64,000 nucleotides of DNA from Paludisphaera mucosa (GCF_029589435.1 NZ_JARRAG010000002.1:4960001-5024000); one strand, 5' to 3'. Shown: positions 27,267 to 36,361, counted from the stretch's first letter. Program-made: numbers and translations. The notes: a model not told the origin generated them from the letters alone.

Positions 27267-27704
27267 TCAGGAGGGCCGTCCGTCGATCAGGGCGCGGTAC
27301 TTGGGGTCCTCGTCCACGAAGACGGCCTCGTCCTCGATGAGGAAGGCGAGGCGGAGCTGCTCGGCGGCGCGGGGGAGGTCGTCGAGTTCGAAGAGGCACT
27401 GGCCGAGGCGGAGGTGGAGGAAGGCGTTGCCGGCGCCGCCGGGGAGGGTCAGGGCGCGGGCGAGGTCGACGCGGCCGGCGGCGTAGTGGCCCTGGAGGAA
27501 CTTCGTGTAGCCGATGTTCCCCAGGATCCAGGCCGAGCCCTCCTGCTCCTCGGCCGGGTCGTCGAGCAGCTCCCAGGCGGCCTCGTAGGCCTCGAGGGCC
27601 TTGGCGAAGCTCCCCGCCTCGGCGAGGTCCACGCCCAGGTCGCACAGCTCCTCGATCTCGGCGTCGACGTCGCCGGGCTCGAACTCGGCCTCGAACTCGG
27701 TCAT
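27267..27704 (-). CDS. Small TPR-repeat protein
   Basis: The product is 145 aa, cytoplasmic, acidic. Three helical pairs of TPR type are visible: LGVDLAEAGSFAKALEAYEAAWELL, WILGNIGYTKFLQGHYAAGRVDLARAL and LHLRLGQCLFELDDLPRAAEQLRLAFLI. GAGG lies 8 bases before the ATG. It is the last gene of the thioredoxin-rpe-TPR operon, 14 bases after rpe. It may be a scaffold; nothing more specific can be said. A frame upstream of the ATG runs through rpe in another phase and is not coding. Confidence 0.75.
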   Translation of the reverse strand: MTEFEAEFEPGDVDAEIEELCDLGVDLAEAGSFAKALEAYEAAWELLDDPAEEQEGSAWILGNIGYTKFLQGHYAAGRVDLARALTLPGGAGNAFLHLRLGQCLFELDDLPRAAEQLRLAFLIEDEAVFVDEDPKYRALIDGRPS

Positions 27705-27718
27705 GAGGGCGTCCTCGC

Positions 27719-28405
27719 TCACAGGCCGACGGAGCGCGCCAGCCGCTTCAGCCCCGCGGTGGGGCCGTCGGCGGCGCCGTAGACGGACGAGCCGGCGACC
27801 AGCACCCGCGCGCCGGCCTCGACGAGCCTCGGCGCGGTCTCGGGGTCGACGCCGCCGTCGACCTCCAGCTCGCAGGCGGGCTGGGCCTCGTCGATCATAT
27901 GTCGAATCGTCTGGATCTTCTTGAGCGTCCCGGGCAGGAACGCCTGGCCGCCGAAGCCGGGGTTGACGGTCATCGCCAGGACGAGGTCCAGGTCGGCGAC
28001 GACCTCTTCGAGCATCACCGCGGGCGTCGCCGGGTTGATCGCGACCCCCGCCTTGAGGCCCAGCTCCTTGATGCGCTGGATCGTGCGGTTCAGGTGGATC
28101 GCGCCCTCGACGTGGACGATCAGGGTGTTGATCCCGGCCGCGGCGAAGGCGTCGAGGAATTCGTCGGGCGCGTGGATCATTAGGTGGGCTTCGAGGGGCA
28201 GCTTGGTGACGGGCCGCAGCCATCTCACCAGCACCGGGCCGAACGTGATGTTGGGCACGAACCGGCCGTCCATCACGTCGACGTGGATCCGGTCGGCGCC
28301 GGCCGCCTCGACCTCGCGCACCTGCTCCGCCAGCCGGGACAGGTCGGCCGAGAGGATCGACGGGGCGATCTTGATCCGGTTGTCGTCGTCGGGTCGGGGG
28401 ATCAT
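27719..28405 (-). CDS. rpe: Ribulose-phosphate 3-epimerase
   Basis: The product is 228 aa, the usual length. It interconverts D-ribulose 5-phosphate and D-xylulose 5-phosphate in the pentose phosphate pathway. Family signatures in order are IAPSILSADLSRL, HVDVMDGRFVPNITFGP (His/Asp metal ligands), LEAHLMIHAP, VHVEGA, GVAINPATP, MTVNPGFGGQAF (phosphate loop) and VDGGVDPETAP. The gene lies 48 bases after the thioredoxin/YbbN gene and 14 bases before the TPR gene, so the three are probably one operon. Confidence 0.96.
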   Translation of the reverse strand: MIPRPDDDNRIKIAPSILSADLSRLAEQVREVEAAGADRIHVDVMDGRFVPNITFGPVLVRWLRPVTKLPLEAHLMIHAPDEFLDAFAAAGINTLIVHVEGAIHLNRTIQRIKELGLKAGVAINPATPAVMLEEVVADLDLVLAMTVNPGFGGQAFLPGTLKKIQTIRHMIDEAQPACELEVDGGVDPETAPRLVEAGARVLVAGSSVYGAADGPTAGLKRLARSVGL

Positions 28406-28453
28406 CGCGGGGTCTCCGTGCGATGCGATCGGGCCGGTTCGTGTCGTGTCGTG

Positions 28454-29335
28454 TCAGAGTGCGAACGAGAGCCGGCGGCGGTATTCGAAGGCCAGCTCGG
28501 AGTCGTCGGGGAGGAGCTGGAAGACGGCGACCATCAGCTTGCGGGCGGCCTCGCCGGTCCCCTTGCGGTCGCGTTCGACGAGGTCCAACGCGATCGCCAG
28601 CGCCTCGTCGTACCGGCCGGCGGAGGCGAGGGACTCGGCCAGGCGGAGCCGCAGCGTCTTGTCGGCCGGGTCGGCGTCGGCCCGGGCGCGGGCGGAGTCG
28701 ACGTCGGAGGCGCCCTCGGACTGGGCCTTCAGGACCAGCTCGGCCTTGAGCTTCTCGGCCTCGGGCTCCATGAAGCCCCGCCGCTCCAGCTCCAGGACCG
28801 CGGCCTGCGCCTCCTCGATGCGGCCGGCCGCCAGGGCCAGGCGGCCCAGGCCGACGCGGGCCGGGCCCAGCTCGGGGTCGAGCGCCAGGGCCTCGGCGAA
28901 GCGGGCCCCGGCGGCCTCCGGGTCGGACGCCTCCAGCGCGCGGGCCTCGGCGACGAGGGTCTCGGCCTGCGAGGGGAGCAGGCGGTCGATCCACTGGCGG
29001 AGGAACGCCTCCGACTGGACGCCGGCGAAGCTGTCGAGGATCTGGCCGTCGCGGACGCCGAAGACGCTGGGGATCGACCGCACGCGCAGGTTCGCGGCGA
29101 TCTCGGGCGAGCGGTCGGAGTCGACCTTCGCTAGCACGAACCGGCCGTCGTACTCCCGCGCCAGCTTCTCCAGCACCGGGCCCAGCAACTTGCAGGGGCC
29201 GCACCACGTCGCCCAGACGTCGACCACGACCGGCACCGACTTCGAACGCTCGACGACGTCGGCCGCGAACGTCGCCGTCGTCGCGTCGAGGATGTACGGG
29301 GAGGGGTCGGCGGTCGGGGCGGAGGTGTCGTTCAT
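28454..29335 (-). CDS. Thioredoxin domain-TPR protein (co-chaperone YbbN/CnoX type)
   Basis: The product is 293 aa. The start is the ATG giving MNDTSAPT; a longer frame upstream covers repeat DNA. The thioredoxin domain (about 15-120) has the active site WCGPC (C45, C48), so unlike E. coli YbbN both cysteines are present and redox activity is expected. The C-terminal half has TPR-like helices and the TPR_19/20 pattern ARVGLGRLALAAGRIEEAQ and LRLAESLASAGRYDEALA. It likely protects proteins from oxidation and hands them to chaperonins. It is the first gene of the operon with rpe. Confidence 0.88.
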   Translation of the reverse strand: MNDTSAPTADPSPYILDATTATFAADVVERSKSVPVVVDVWATWCGPCKLLGPVLEKLAREYDGRFVLAKVDSDRSPEIAANLRVRSIPSVFGVRDGQILDSFAGVQSEAFLRQWIDRLLPSQAETLVAEARALEASDPEAAGARFAEALALDPELGPARVGLGRLALAAGRIEEAQAAVLELERRGFMEPEAEKLKAELVLKAQSEGASDVDSARARADADPADKTLRLRLAESLASAGRYDEALAIALDLVERDRKGTGEAARKLMVAVFQLLPDDSELAFEYRRRLSFAL

Positions 29336-29872
29336 GGTCGCAATGCGCCGGCTGGGGTCGACGGGGATGGACCGTCCACGCGGGAAGACGGGCGGGCCCT
29401 CGCCCGCGAGTTCCATCATACGGCCCACGCCCCGCGCGGGGAACCGCCCAAGCCATCGACGGTCGTGCGACGAAGGCCTTCGGAGGGCGGTCGTGAACCA
29501 CAAGATCCCCCCCTCGCGGGGGAAGGTGGCCGGAACGGCCGGATGAGGGGGGGACGAGCACGCAAGCCGTCGGCCCATCGTGTCTCGGAATCGCGAATCC
29601 CGACGGGGCCTCGCTCGACCTCCCCCTTGTATGTTGAAAGGCGCCTTGAGATGGCTTCACATTGCAAGGGGACGCGAGGCGGCAGACCGACACCCCCTGG
29701 GCCCTCGGAGGCCGTGGATGAGCACGGGGCGCCGCCCCGCACTTCAACGCCGCGTCGCCGAGCCCGGACGGTCGAGCGGCCTTCGAGGCCGCATGGCAGG
29801 GAGGGGCCGCGCGACGCACCCGAGCCGAGGCCCACGCCCGGGCCGAGGGCCCGGGCCCGAGAGGATCGCACG
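29336..29872. other. Intergenic region with REP-like element, no gene seen
   Basis: The 537 bases between the thioredoxin gene start and the IS110 remnant hold one GC-rich palindromic element (29506-29553). The only AT-richer patch is around 29625-29675, which may be the decayed left end or promoter of the insertion sequence. Frames crossing the region are Arg/Pro-rich and not supported. Confidence 0.5.
29506..29553. repeat. Intergenic GC-rich palindromic repeat, copy B
   Basis: Two short hairpins lie side by side: CCCCC-ctcg-cGGGGG and GGCCG-gaa-CGGCC, followed by GGATGAGGGG. Read on the minus strand it shares the order CCCTCATCCGGC ... CCCGCGAGGGGG with copy A at 4252-4312, and the core with copy C at 30999-31042. 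Confidence 0.45.
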
Positions 29873-30516
29873 ATGGAGGCTCCCATCCCGGAGACGTTCG
29901 TCGGTGTCGACGTGTCCAAGGCCGAGCCGGCCGTCGCCGTCGGCGACGACGGCCCGGCGTTCACCCTGCCCAACACGCCCGAGGGCCACGCCGGGCTGGC
30001 CGCCCGGCTCTCGCCCCTGCGGCCCCGGCCGCGGCCCGGCGCCGCCGCCCGCGAGCTGGAGGCGCTGCTGGCCCGCCGCCAGCTGGCCGGCATGCGGACG
30101 ATGGAGGCCGACCGGCCGGCCGCGACGCCGTCGCGGCGGGTGGCCCGCGACCTGGAGGCGCACGTCCGCCGGCTCGAGTCGCACCTCGAGGGCGTCGACC
30201 GCGAGCTGGACGAGAAGATCCGATCGAGCCCGGCCTGGCGCGAGAAGGACGACCTGCTGCGCGAGGCGCCGGGGATCGGCCCGGTCCTGAGCCGGACGCT
30301 CCTGGCCGCCCTGCCCGAACTGGGCCGGCTGACCGGCGGCCGGATCGCGGCCCTGGTCGGCGCGGCGCCGATGGCCGCCGAGAGCGGCGCGTGGCGGGGC
30401 CGCCGGCGGATCCAGGGGGCCGCAAGCCGGTCCGCGACGCCCTGTACATGGCCGCCCTCTCGGCCCGCCGCTTCAACGCCCCGCTGCGGGCGTTCGGCAC
30501 GGCGCAGGCCCGATAG
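29873..30516 (+). pseudogene. IS110-family transposase remnant (internal deletion, frameshift, truncated end)
   Basis: The start FVGVDVSKAEPAVAV is the first DEDD strand of IS110 transposases. After about 55 residues the sequence jumps to AAARELEALLARRQLAGM, so roughly 90 residues carrying the other catalytic acidic residues are missing. The Transposase_20 part (EAPGIGPVLSRTLLAALPEL; RIAALVGAAPMAAESGAWRGRR) is present. At the G-run 30415-30419 one G is lost; restoring it gives GRKPVRDALYMAALSARRFN, the family sequence. The C-terminus ends where an oppositely oriented transposase fragment begins (about 30495). It cannot be functional. Confidence 0.85.
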
Positions 30517-30903
30517 ACGGCCGAGACGCACAGGACGGTCATCCGGTCGCCCGGCGAGGTCGCGTCGACCGCCAGGGCCAGGGGCCCGTCCCCCCCAGCC
30601 GGAGAGGGCCCACTCCAGCAGCGGGCCGAAGCAGGCCTCCGGGTCGAGATCGCGGCGGGACCGCCCGCGCTTCGAGGCGGCCGGGCGGTAGAACTCGCGG
30701 AGCCGCTGGCGGACCGTGCCGGCCCCGACGCCCAGCAGGGCCGCCAGGTGGATCGACACGCGGTCCAGGCCGCCGGAGCGGGCCAGGACCATGCCGAAGC
30801 TGTACCAGGCCAGGACACGGGCCTGGCAGGTCGAGAGCCCGGGGAACCGGCTCGCGACGCGGTCGGCCCACTGGCAGAGTGGCTCGGGGCGGGGCAGGGA
30901 TCC
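30495..30903 (-). pseudogene. Fragment of a second DDE-type transposase, frameshifted
   Basis: On the minus strand a chain reading LPRPEPLCQWADRVASRF, VLAWYSFGMVLARSGGLDRVS, VRQRLREFYRPAASKRG and DLDPEACFGPLLEWALSGWGG matches, from memory, the N-terminus of a transposase common in Planctomycetes. An extra G in the run 30590-30596 shifts frame, after which GPLALAVDATSPGDRMTVLCVSAVYRACAVP continues the same protein up to the first catalytic Asp region. The chain then stops at the junction with the IS110 remnant. The C-terminal two thirds are absent. Confidence 0.7.
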
Positions 30904-30998
30904 TCCCGGTCGATGGGCGGACAGCCGTGGTAAGCCGTCCGCTGTAAACCGGGCCCGTGCCCCGTCTCATACCCCTCTGCCATAAGTCGAGCAAAATA

Positions 30999-31042
30999 CC
31001 TCCCCCTGCAAGCCCGCGAGGGGGGAAGGCCGTCGGGGGAGG
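30999..31042. repeat. Intergenic GC-rich palindromic repeat, copy C
   Basis: CCTCCCCC (30999-31006) and GGGGGAGG (31035-31042) are perfect inverted ends around a core cccgcgaggggggaagg that also occurs in copies A and B. It lies 30 bases beyond the 3' end of the second GH127 gene and may act as its terminator. Confidence 0.45.
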
Positions 31043-31072
31043 CCCCGGCCGTCGACCTTCAGGAAGCGTCGC

Positions 31073-33460
31073 TCAGTCGTCGGCCTCTTCCACCTTCCAC
31101 TCGTGGACGCCGGCGGCCCAGCCGGGCTGGAGCTGGACGACGAGGCGGAGGGCGTCGGTGGCGACGGGGGCGAAGTCGACGGCGTTCCAGGCGTCCTTGG
31201 CGACGCCGTAGGGGGCCGTCGCGGCGACGGGCTTCCAGGCGTCGCCGTCGCGGTACTCGATGCGCCACGAGGCGGGGATGCGGCACTCGCCGCGGCCCGC
31301 GTCGTCGAACCAGTAGGCCTTCGCGCCCCGGATCGTCCGGGCCGCGGGCCAGGTGTATTGCACCCATTCCTCGGTCCCCTTGCGGGGCCACCAGTGGCAG
31401 TTGGCGACGGGCTGGTCGCCGCTGCTCGCGGGCTCGACGCCGTCGCGGACGGCCTCGGGCTGGCAGTTGGAGTTGACGTGCGACATCGACACCCGCGCCC
31501 CCTTCTCGCCGGGGCCGGCGAGCGTCGCCTGGGGCTCGACGGGCAGCCAGACCTTCATCGGGCCGGGCTTGCGGTTGTCCCACGCGTAGTACGGGACGGC
31601 CCGGATCGGGGCTGGCTCGCCGGCGGGGGCGGCCTGGTAGAGCGTGCGGTCCCAGGGCAGGTCGGGGCTGGTCCGGGCCGTCCCCTCCAGCACGACCACG
31701 CCGCCGAGCAAGTCGGGCGCCTTCTCCGCCACCACCGCGGCGTCGCGCGGCAGGTAGAGCGACGCCAGGTCGGCCTCGTTGTCGACGGCCTCCACGCAGT
31801 AGACGATCGGCCCGCGCTGGAGGGCCAGCCGGCCGGCGTCGGCCTCGACGTTCGGGTTGGCGGCGACGCGCCGCACGGGCATCGGCAGGTCGAGCGTCGC
31901 GACGTCGCCCGGCTTCCACGTCCGGGCCACCACGAGGTAGCCGCGCTCGACCGGCGGCGACGAGACCGGCTCGCCGTCGACGGCGACCGTGGCGCCCTGG
32001 CACCAGCCGGGCACGCGGAGCCGCAGCGCGAAGGTCGTCGGCCCGTCGACCTTGGGCTTGAGCGTCACCTTGCCGTCCCAGGGGTAGTCGGTCTCGACGT
32101 CCACGACGGCGGCATGGCCGTTGAACGAGGCCTTGACCGACCCCTGGATGTACAGGTTGACCCAGAGCGCCTCGGCGTCGACGGCGTAGGCGTAGCCGCC
32201 CAGCGCGGCCAGGGTGCGGGTGACGTTGGGCGGGCAGCAGGCGCAGCTGAACCAGTCGGCGCGGTGGTGGCCGCCGTCGCTCTCCAGCGGGTTGACGTAG
32301 AAGAACCGCCTGCCGTCGAGCGCGACGCCCGCCAGCACGCCGTTGTACAGCGAGCGCTCGACGACGTCGGCGTAGCGCGCGTCGCCGTAGAGCAGGGCGA
32401 GGCGGTGGTTCCACTGGGCCAGCGCGATCGAGGCGCAGGTCTCCTGGTAGGCCGTGCGGTTGGGCAGGTCGTAGTCGTGCGTGAAGCCCTCGTTGGCGGC
32501 GCTCGGGCCGATGCCGCCGGTGATGTACATGTTCTTCTCGGTCGTGTTCCGCCAGACCCGGCGGATCATCTTCAGGAGCGCGGGGTCGCCGGTCCGGGCG
32601 GCGACGTCGGTGGCCCCGCTGAGCAGGTACGCGGCGCGGACGGCGTGGCCCTTGATGTTCTTGTGGTCGCAGATCGGCACGTCGTCCTGCCAGTACGCGC
32701 CGTCGTAGCGGGCCGGATCCTCGTGATGCTCCTCGGCGAAGAACTTGCGGCCCCGGCTCTCGATGAAGAAGCGGGCGAGCTGGAAGTAGCGGTCGTCGCC
32801 GGTCGCCTTCGCGAGCTTGACGAGCGCCAGCTCGACCTCGGGGTGCCCGCAGTAGCCCATCCGCTTGCCGGGCCCGAAGGTGGCGTCGATGTGGTCGGCC
32901 AGCTTGACGGCGACGTCCAGGAAGTTCCGCTTGCCGGTCGCCTGGAAGTGGGCGACGGCCGCCTCGAACATGTGCCCGGCGCAGTAGAGTTCGTGCTGGT
33001 CGCGGAGGTTGGTCCAGCGGCGCTCGGGCGCGTTGACGGTGAACCAGGTGTCGAGATAGCCGTCGGACTGCTGCGCGGCGGCGATCCTGGCGACGACGTC
33101 GTCGACCTGGGCGTCGAGGTCCGGGTCGGGGTGGGTGGCCAGCGAGTACGAGGCGGCTTCGAGGGCCTTGTACAGGTCGGAATCCATGAAGACGGGGCCG
33201 TGGTAGCCCTCGCGGGCCTTCTTCGCGGCCAGGTCCAGGTTGGCGATGTTGCCGTACTCCGCGAGCTTCGCCAGGCTGAGCGGGATCGAGGCCGTGCGGT
33301 TCGTCTCGCGCCGGGGGGCCCAGAAGGCGTCGGCGATCGCGACGTCGGTGAACGGCACCCCCTTCAGCTTCGCGAGGGGCTCGTCGGCCCCCCGGGCCGG
33401 CGCGGCGACGGCCCCCAGGCCGATCAACGCGCAGCAGGCCAGCGACCGTAGACTCGTCAT
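31073..33460 (-). CDS. Secreted GH127-family beta-L-arabinofuranosidase-like glycosidase (copy 2)
   Basis: The product is 795 aa. The start is the ATG opening a signal peptide (MTSLRSLACCALIGLGAVAAPARG), after AAGGAAC; the longer upstream frame is Arg-rich. The domain begins FTDVAIADAFWAPRRETNR. Zinc/catalytic residues E340-T-C342 and C408-C409 (FSCACCPP) are intact. Beta domains and a C-terminal carbohydrate-binding-like region (about 680-795; WVQYTWPAARTIRGAKAYW) follow. It keeps the same architecture as the copy at 9384-11861 but with clearly divergent sequence, so it is an old paralog with perhaps another linkage specificity. Confidence 0.9.
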   Translation of the reverse strand: MTSLRSLACCALIGLGAVAAPARGADEPLAKLKGVPFTDVAIADAFWAPRRETNRTASIPLSLAKLAEYGNIANLDLAAKKAREGYHGPVFMDSDLYKALEAASYSLATHPDPDLDAQVDDVVARIAAAQQSDGYLDTWFTVNAPERRWTNLRDQHELYCAGHMFEAAVAHFQATGKRNFLDVAVKLADHIDATFGPGKRMGYCGHPEVELALVKLAKATGDDRYFQLARFFIESRGRKFFAEEHHEDPARYDGAYWQDDVPICDHKNIKGHAVRAAYLLSGATDVAARTGDPALLKMIRRVWRNTTEKNMYITGGIGPSAANEGFTHDYDLPNRTAYQETCASIALAQWNHRLALLYGDARYADVVERSLYNGVLAGVALDGRRFFYVNPLESDGGHHRADWFSCACCPPNVTRTLAALGGYAYAVDAEALWVNLYIQGSVKASFNGHAAVVDVETDYPWDGKVTLKPKVDGPTTFALRLRVPGWCQGATVAVDGEPVSSPPVERGYLVVARTWKPGDVATLDLPMPVRRVAANPNVEADAGRLALQRGPIVYCVEAVDNEADLASLYLPRDAAVVAEKAPDLLGGVVVLEGTARTSPDLPWDRTLYQAAPAGEPAPIRAVPYYAWDNRKPGPMKVWLPVEPQATLAGPGEKGARVSMSHVNSNCQPEAVRDGVEPASSGDQPVANCHWWPRKGTEEWVQYTWPAARTIRGAKAYWFDDAGRGECRIPASWRIEYRDGDAWKPVAATAPYGVAKDAWNAVDFAPVATDALRLVVQLQPGWAAGVHEWKVEEADD

Positions 33461-33677
33461 GAGGTTGTTCCTTGAAGAGGAATGGGCGAGGGGCCGTCGG
33501 GGGCGATCGACGCGCCGGCGCGGCCATCTTACGACGATAGCCCTCCCCGCGCGGGGACGACACCCCCGACCCGATCCGACGCAGGTCCTTGCGGGCGTGG
33601 ATGCCGCACGGCGATAATCCCGGGCGTCGCGTCGCAAGGCCGGGGGTCGGTCGACGTCGCGCGGGGGAGGACCGACG

Positions 33678-34682
33678 ATGCGTCATCGGATCGCGGGTGC
33701 CTGGGTCGTCGCGGGGATGGTGGTCGCGGCCTGGTCGGTCGACGTCGCGCGCGGACAATCGGCGGCGGCGACGCCGCTGGTGGAGGCGCGCAAGGGGTTC
33801 AAGCCGAAGCTCGTCGCGCGGGGCGTGGACCGCGACCCCGTGCCCGACCCGCCGTCGGGGACGTTCCTCAAGGTGACGTATCCGGCCAAAGCCGGGGCCC
33901 TGTCGGCCTACCTGACCCCGGACCCGAAGGACGGCGCGAAGCACCCGGCGATCGTCTGGATCACCGGCGGCGATTGCAATTCGGTGGGCGACGTCTGGTC
34001 GTCGGCCGATTCGGCGAACGACCAGACGGCCGCCGCGTATCGCCAGGCCGGGATCGTCATGATGTTCCCCGCGCTCCGGGGCGGGAACGACGGGCCGGGG
34101 ACGAAGGAGGGCTTCCTCGGCGAGGTCGACGACGTGCTCGCCGCGACCGACCTCCTGGCCAAACAGCCCTACGTCGACCCGTCGCGGATCTACCTCGGCG
34201 GCCACAGCACGGGCGGCACGCTCGTCATGCTGGTCGCCGCCTCGACCGACCGCTACCGCGGCGTCTTCTCGTTCGGCCCGGTGGACGACGTCGCCGGCTA
34301 CCCGCCCGTCTTCCTCCCGTTCGACGTCGCCAACCCCCGCGAGATCCAGCTGCGCTCTCCCATCAACTGGCTGGACTCGATCCGGAGCCGGACGTTCGTC
34401 TTCGAGGGCAAGGATGGCAATATGCCCTCCCTCCAGGCGATGCAGGCCGCGTCGAAGAACCCCCTCGTCAGCTTCCACCCCGCGGCGAGCGGCGACCACT
34501 TCTCCATCCTCGCGCCGATCAACGCGAAGCTCGCGCAGAAGATCCTCGCCGATACCGGCCCGAACACCAACATCGCGATCGCCGCCGCCGACCTCGAAGT
34601 CCGCGCCCCGGCGCCGCCCCCCGCCCGCGTGCGCCGACCCGCCTCGCCCCTGCGCCGTCGGGGCCCCGGCACGCGGCGGTGA
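33678..34682 (+). CDS. Secreted alpha/beta hydrolase (dienelactone hydrolase/prolyl-oligopeptidase-like)
   Basis: The product is 334 aa with a signal peptide (to about residue 26). The triad is visible: S177 in GGHSTGG, D246 in EGKDGN and H274 in SGDHFS. The oxyanion strand AIVWITGGDCNSVGD and the segment FPALRGGNDGPG fit S9/dienelactone-hydrolase-type esterases. The last ~30 residues (PAPPPARVRRPASPLRRRGPG) are Pro/Arg-rich and unlike the domain. GGAGG lies 8 bases before the ATG. It is divergent from the GH127 gene, so together they may act on esterified glycans, which is inference. Confidence 0.8.
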   Translation: MRHRIAGAWVVAGMVVAAWSVDVARGQSAAATPLVEARKGFKPKLVARGVDRDPVPDPPSGTFLKVTYPAKAGALSAYLTPDPKDGAKHPAIVWITGGDCNSVGDVWSSADSANDQTAAAYRQAGIVMMFPALRGGNDGPGTKEGFLGEVDDVLAATDLLAKQPYVDPSRIYLGGHSTGGTLVMLVAASTDRYRGVFSFGPVDDVAGYPPVFLPFDVANPREIQLRSPINWLDSIRSRTFVFEGKDGNMPSLQAMQAASKNPLVSFHPAASGDHFSILAPINAKLAQKILADTGPNTNIAIAAADLEVRAPAPPPARVRRPASPLRRRGPGTRR

Positions 34683-34855
34683 CGCCCGGCCGGCCGCCGG
34701 GGCCCCGGAGAAACCCCGCACGAATCCCGGATTCCTGGAACCATCGCCCGCCGCGGTTGTTCTAATTGGATGCGGAAGCGTCGGGTCGGCGTGATCCAGA
34801 TATCTCGTATCGATCGAGACGCCGCCGCCCGCTCGCTCCGGGAGCCCTCCGCGCC

Positions 34856-36361
34856 ATGACCTGGAAAGCCGTCGCACTCGCAACGACCCTCGCCGCGTCG
34901 ACGTCCGGGGTCGTCGCGACGCTCGCCCGCGTCGTGGAAGAGCCTCCCGTCCAGGCCGCAGCCCCGAAGGACGCCGCGGACGTCCGCACGGCGGAGGCCC
35001 GGCCCGCTACGATCCGGTCGAAAGTCGGGGTTAAGGGCCTCGTCGCGCCGACGAGGAGGTTTCCGCTCACATGCTCGGGCTCCGGACTGGAACGGATCGT
35101 CTCCATCCTTCCTTCAGGGACGAAGGTCCGGAAGGGGGACGTCGTCGTCGAACTCGACTCGAAGGACTTACAGGAAAAGCTGATCGAGCGGAAGATCGCG
35201 ACGCAGAAGGCCGAGGCCGCCTATGAGGAAGCCAAGCTGGCCCGCGAGATCGCCGAGATCGGCGTCAAGGAATACGAGGACGGCATCTACCCGCAAGACC
35301 GGGCGGCCGCCCAGGGGGAGATCAAGCTGGCCGAGGCCGACCTCGCCCGATCCCGGCGGGAGGCGGAGCGGCTGAAGGCCCTGCGCGAGGAGTCGGCTCG
35401 CTTGCTGGAGAAGCAAGGGGGGGCGAAAACGCCCATCGATGTCCAGGCCGACGAGCAGGCGGCCAATCGCCTGACTGCCGCCGACCTCACGTCCCTGAAA
35501 GCGGGCCTCGCCCTGGAGCAGGCGCAGGCGAAGCTCGAAGTCCTGGAGAAATTCACGCGAGGCGTCAAGATCAAGGAGTGCCGGTCTCGGTTCGAAAAGG
35601 CCTTCGTCGAGGAGAAGGTGAAGGAGCAGGAACTGGCGATCGAGCGGGAGCACGAAGAGTCCGTCGAGCGAGAGCGGGGCGCCTACAAGCTGCGTTCCCC
35701 CGTCGACGGGGTCGTCGCCGAGGCGAAGCCATCGACGGCCGGTCGCCTGCGTGCGGGGACCGAGGTCTGGCGGGGCTGCACGCTCGCCTACGTCCAGGGG
35801 CCCGACGGCCGTCTGGCGCCGCAGGCCAGGGTCCCCGAATCCCGAATCGGGGTGATTCGGAAGGGGCAGCCGGCCCAGGTGACCCTGGTCGACGGCCTGG
35901 TGAGCGACGCCCCGCTGGCCGGGACGGTCGAGTCGATCGCCGCGTCGCCCGACCCGTTGAATCGGCTGGAGGGGGAAGACGAGGCCCTCGTCAGCGTCTG
36001 GATCAAGCTCACCGAGCCCCCCGCGGCCCGGCTGATGGCGGGGCAGAAGGCAGACGTCGTCATCACCGTGGACGCCCCGAAAGACGCGCTCGGCGTGCCG
36101 GCGGGGGCCCTGGTCTGGTACGACGGCGCGCACCACGTCGGCATCCCGGGGGCCGACGGCGCGATCGCGTGGCGCGAGGTGGTCGTCGGCCTCTCCAACG
36201 GCGAGACGACCGAGATCCGCTCGGGCCTCAAGCCGGGCGAGGCCGTGGTCGTCGAGCCCGGCCGGCACCTCTCCGACGACCAGCGCCGGCGGATCTCGAT
36301 CGCCCCGCCCCCGGCCGAACGGGCCCTGCCGGCCTTTCCGCCGGGCGACGGCCCTGGATGA
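34856..36361 (+). CDS. Membrane-fusion/periplasmic adaptor protein, tandem copy 1
   Basis: The product is 501 aa. An N-terminal hydrophobic segment (MTWKAVALATTLAASTSGVVATLA) anchors or exports it. The barrel-sandwich half-motif GSGLERIVSILPSGTKVRKGDVVVELD is followed by a long coiled-coil hairpin (about 100-290) and the second half AYKLRSPVDGVVAEAKP. A beta-barrel (RIGVIRKGQPAQVTLVD) and membrane-proximal domain end in GLKPGEAVVVEPGRHLSDDQRRRISIAPPP. This is the HlyD/RND adaptor layout. No pump or outer-membrane channel gene is adjacent. It is duplicated immediately downstream together with its leader DNA. Confidence 0.85.
   Translation: MTWKAVALATTLAASTSGVVATLARVVEEPPVQAAAPKDAADVRTAEARPATIRSKVGVKGLVAPTRRFPLTCSGSGLERIVSILPSGTKVRKGDVVVELDSKDLQEKLIERKIATQKAEAAYEEAKLAREIAEIGVKEYEDGIYPQDRAAAQGEIKLAEADLARSRREAERLKALREESARLLEKQGGAKTPIDVQADEQAANRLTAADLTSLKAGLALEQAQAKLEVLEKFTRGVKIKECRSRFEKAFVEEKVKEQELAIEREHEESVERERGAYKLRSPVDGVVAEAKPSTAGRLRAGTEVWRGCTLAYVQGPDGRLAPQARVPESRIGVIRKGQPAQVTLVDGLVSDAPLAGTVESIAASPDPLNRLEGEDEALVSVWIKLTEPPAARLMAGQKADVVITVDAPKDALGVPAGALVWYDGAHHVGIPGADGAIAWREVVVGLSNGETTEIRSGLKPGEAVVVEPGRHLSDDQRRRISIAPPPAERALPAFPPGDGPG

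Noticed and set aside
27705-29819. Minus-strand frame running continuously upstream of the small TPR gene through rpe and the thioredoxin gene
   Set aside because: Only the last 145 codons (from the ATG at 27704) look like protein; the rest is a shifted-frame shadow of rpe and the thioredoxin gene.
30539-30994. Plus- and minus-strand frames of 60-150 aa around the transposase remnants
   Set aside because: They cross the IS remnants in the wrong phase; only the two pieced-together transposase frames give family-like sequence.
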